NCBI GenBank assembly: GCA_001800185.1
Contig: MGUX01000014.1
Span: forward strand, 1 to 13,111
Length of the DNA: 13,111 nt
DNA from: Elusimicrobia bacterium RIFCSPLOWO2_12_FULL_59_9
GTDB lineage: Bacteria > Elusimicrobiota > Elusimicrobia > O2-12-FULL-59-9
Direction of reading: 5' to 3'
A model generated the notes under the pieces. It ran no database searches, was not told the DNA's origin, and saw nothing but the letters and a program-made list of their open reading frames with translations. Shown here piece by piece: positions 12,369 through 13,111 of this stretch. Position numbers and translations under genes: made by a program. The stretch's first letter is position 1, and the number at the start of each line of letters is the position of its first letter.

Positions 12369-12381
12369 AAAATTCGCCAAA

Positions 12382-12387
12382 ATTATA
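12382..12387 (-). promoter_or_regulatory. Possible -10 box of the def-fmt operon
   Basis: On the minus strand TGTATAAT contains a perfect TATAAT immediately preceded by TG, with no good -35 at 16-18 bp. The predicted start is near 12375, only 7 nt before the def ATG. It lies in the 24-bp gap behind the barrel protein gene, so def could be transcribed independently. Confidence 0.4.
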
Positions 12388-12392
12388 CAAAA

Positions 12393-13111
12393 TCACCGGG
12401 TCTGCAAGAGATTGAAAATCTCCTGATTGACGGGGCTCAAATCCACCTCCTGGCCGCGGAATCTTTTCAGCATCCCCTCCAAGTGCGCCTTGAGCTCGGC
12501 CTTGGACTTTCCCGCGGCCCTCAGCGCCTTATAGGCCTCCCAGTCCTCCTCAAAAATATTTTCGGTCCTTTCGCGCTTGATCTTTTCCTTGTTGACCTGG
12601 ATCGTGCGCACCTCCTGGGCGACCTCCTTTTGGCGGTTGATCAAGGCGTCAATCTTCCCGCGGAAGGACTCCGCCTCCTGATCCTTCGTCTGGAGCTGGT
12701 CCTTGAGCGACTGCAGCTCCTTTTGCGAAAGGGATAAATCCTCTTTGATCGCGGAAAGCTGCTTTTCCGTAAATTCCAGAAGAGTCGCCAATTCCCGGCG
12801 GGCCTCGATTTCCTGGTTCAAAAGCTGCTCATACTCCGCCTCGGGATCTTTCTCCCCGAAACGCAAAATCAGGCTGAGCGCGTGCCCGGCGATGTGCTGC
12901 CCGGAGGCCGGGACCAGCAGGGCGTAATCCAATTGGGCGCCGTAGAAATGGATCCCGGCGCCCAGGGTCACCTGGTCGGTGCGGTTCCCAAGCCCCATCC
13001 CCGCCCGGAAGGCGTAGGAGCCGAAGCGCGCCGTGGAGAGCCAGCGCTCCATGCCCAATGCGTAGGTGTAGCTGGAGGGATTACCGGCGGAGGCCAGCCG
13101 CTGGGTGTAAT
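12393..13111 (-). CDS. Outer-membrane beta-barrel (PorV/UPF0164-like) C-terminus with coiled-coil tail (5' end outside window)
   Basis: The frame is open from the right edge to TGA 12393-12395, giving 238 visible residues. The initiation-like codon at 13056-13058 is TTG inside the gene, not the start. Residues 1-85 alternate hydrophobic and polar as amphipathic strands (YALGMERWLSTARFGSYAFRAGMGLG, TLGAGIHFYGAQLDYALLVP, HALSLILRFG). The pattern 'GAGI-F-G-QLDYA ... H--SL-LRFG' is typical of the last strands of PorV/UPF0164-like barrels. Most such proteins end at RFG/RF. Here about 150 more residues follow: a long Glu/Lys/Gln/Leu-rich coiled coil (about 88-185, e.g. SLSQKELQSLKDQLQTKDQEAE), then a helical end (DWEAYKALRAAGKSKAELKAHLEGMLKRF ... 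FNLLQTR). The tail would be periplasmic if the barrel is in the outer membrane. The family call is pattern-based and moderate. Confidence 0.6.
   Translation of the reverse strand, partial: YTQRLASAGNPSSYTYALGMERWLSTARFGSYAFRAGMGLGNRTDQVTLGAGIHFYGAQLDYALLVPASGQHIAGHALSLILRFGEKDPEAEYEQLLNQEIEARRELATLLEFTEKQLSAIKEDLSLSQKELQSLKDQLQTKDQEAESFRGKIDALINRQKEVAQEVRTIQVNKEKIKRERTENIFEEDWEAYKALRAAGKSKAELKAHLEGMLKRFRGQEVDLSPVNQEIFNLLQTR

Overview
This is a GC-rich bacterial chromosome segment of ordinary housekeeping genes. Several intergenic regions are unusually rich in repeats, and one small gene is unrecognised. The taxonomy is inferred and weakly supported. The outer-membrane beta-barrel fragment at the right edge implies a diderm bacterium. 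The gene order def-fmt-PASTA protein-rpe and rpsP-khpA-trmD-rplS-rnhB-yraN, split transketolase subunits and tandem AGTGGTC-type intergenic repeats would fit an uncultivated lineage such as Elusimicrobiota or Omnitrophota. No marker seen here proves this.

Left part (1-1200). The window opens in the C-terminal helix-turn-helix of a Crp/Fnr-family regulator (2-265). A repeat-filled gap follows. It holds a perfect FNR-type box (542-555), a second Crp/Fnr-like palindrome (578-591) centred at -41.5 from a predicted start site, and a TATAAT -10 box. Directly behind is a well-initiated 76-aa ORF (655-885) with three copies of a Cys/Trp/Pro unit (TAQVISTCQWPNVC twice, then a degenerate CVWPKC). This is the best candidate for something undescribed. 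A hairpin and a 158-bp terminal-inverted-repeat element follow.

Nucleoside/pentose block (1198-5811). A minus-strand operon, purine nucleoside phosphorylase, thymidine/pyrimidine phosphorylase and upp, salvages bases and releases (deoxy)ribose-1-phosphate. It diverges from a plus-strand pair encoding the N- and C-terminal halves of transketolase. The roughly 45-bp divergent region carries two overlapping putative promoters.

Translation/RNA operon (6034-13111, all minus strand, transcribed right to left). The order is outer-membrane barrel/coiled-coil protein (partial), def, fmt, a PASTA-domain membrane protein broken by a 69-bp near-perfect palindrome, rpe, rpsP, khpA, trmD, rplS, rnhB and yraN. 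rpsP is bracketed by two homologous repeat elements of about 158 bp, and rimM is missing from its usual place.

Repeats. Four intergenic elements (about 266-532, 5826-6033, 8442-8597 and 9083-9242) are built from inverted arrays of 7-8 bp AGTGRTM units. Each lies flush against the 3' end of a gene. One of them encodes the last seven residues of Rpe.
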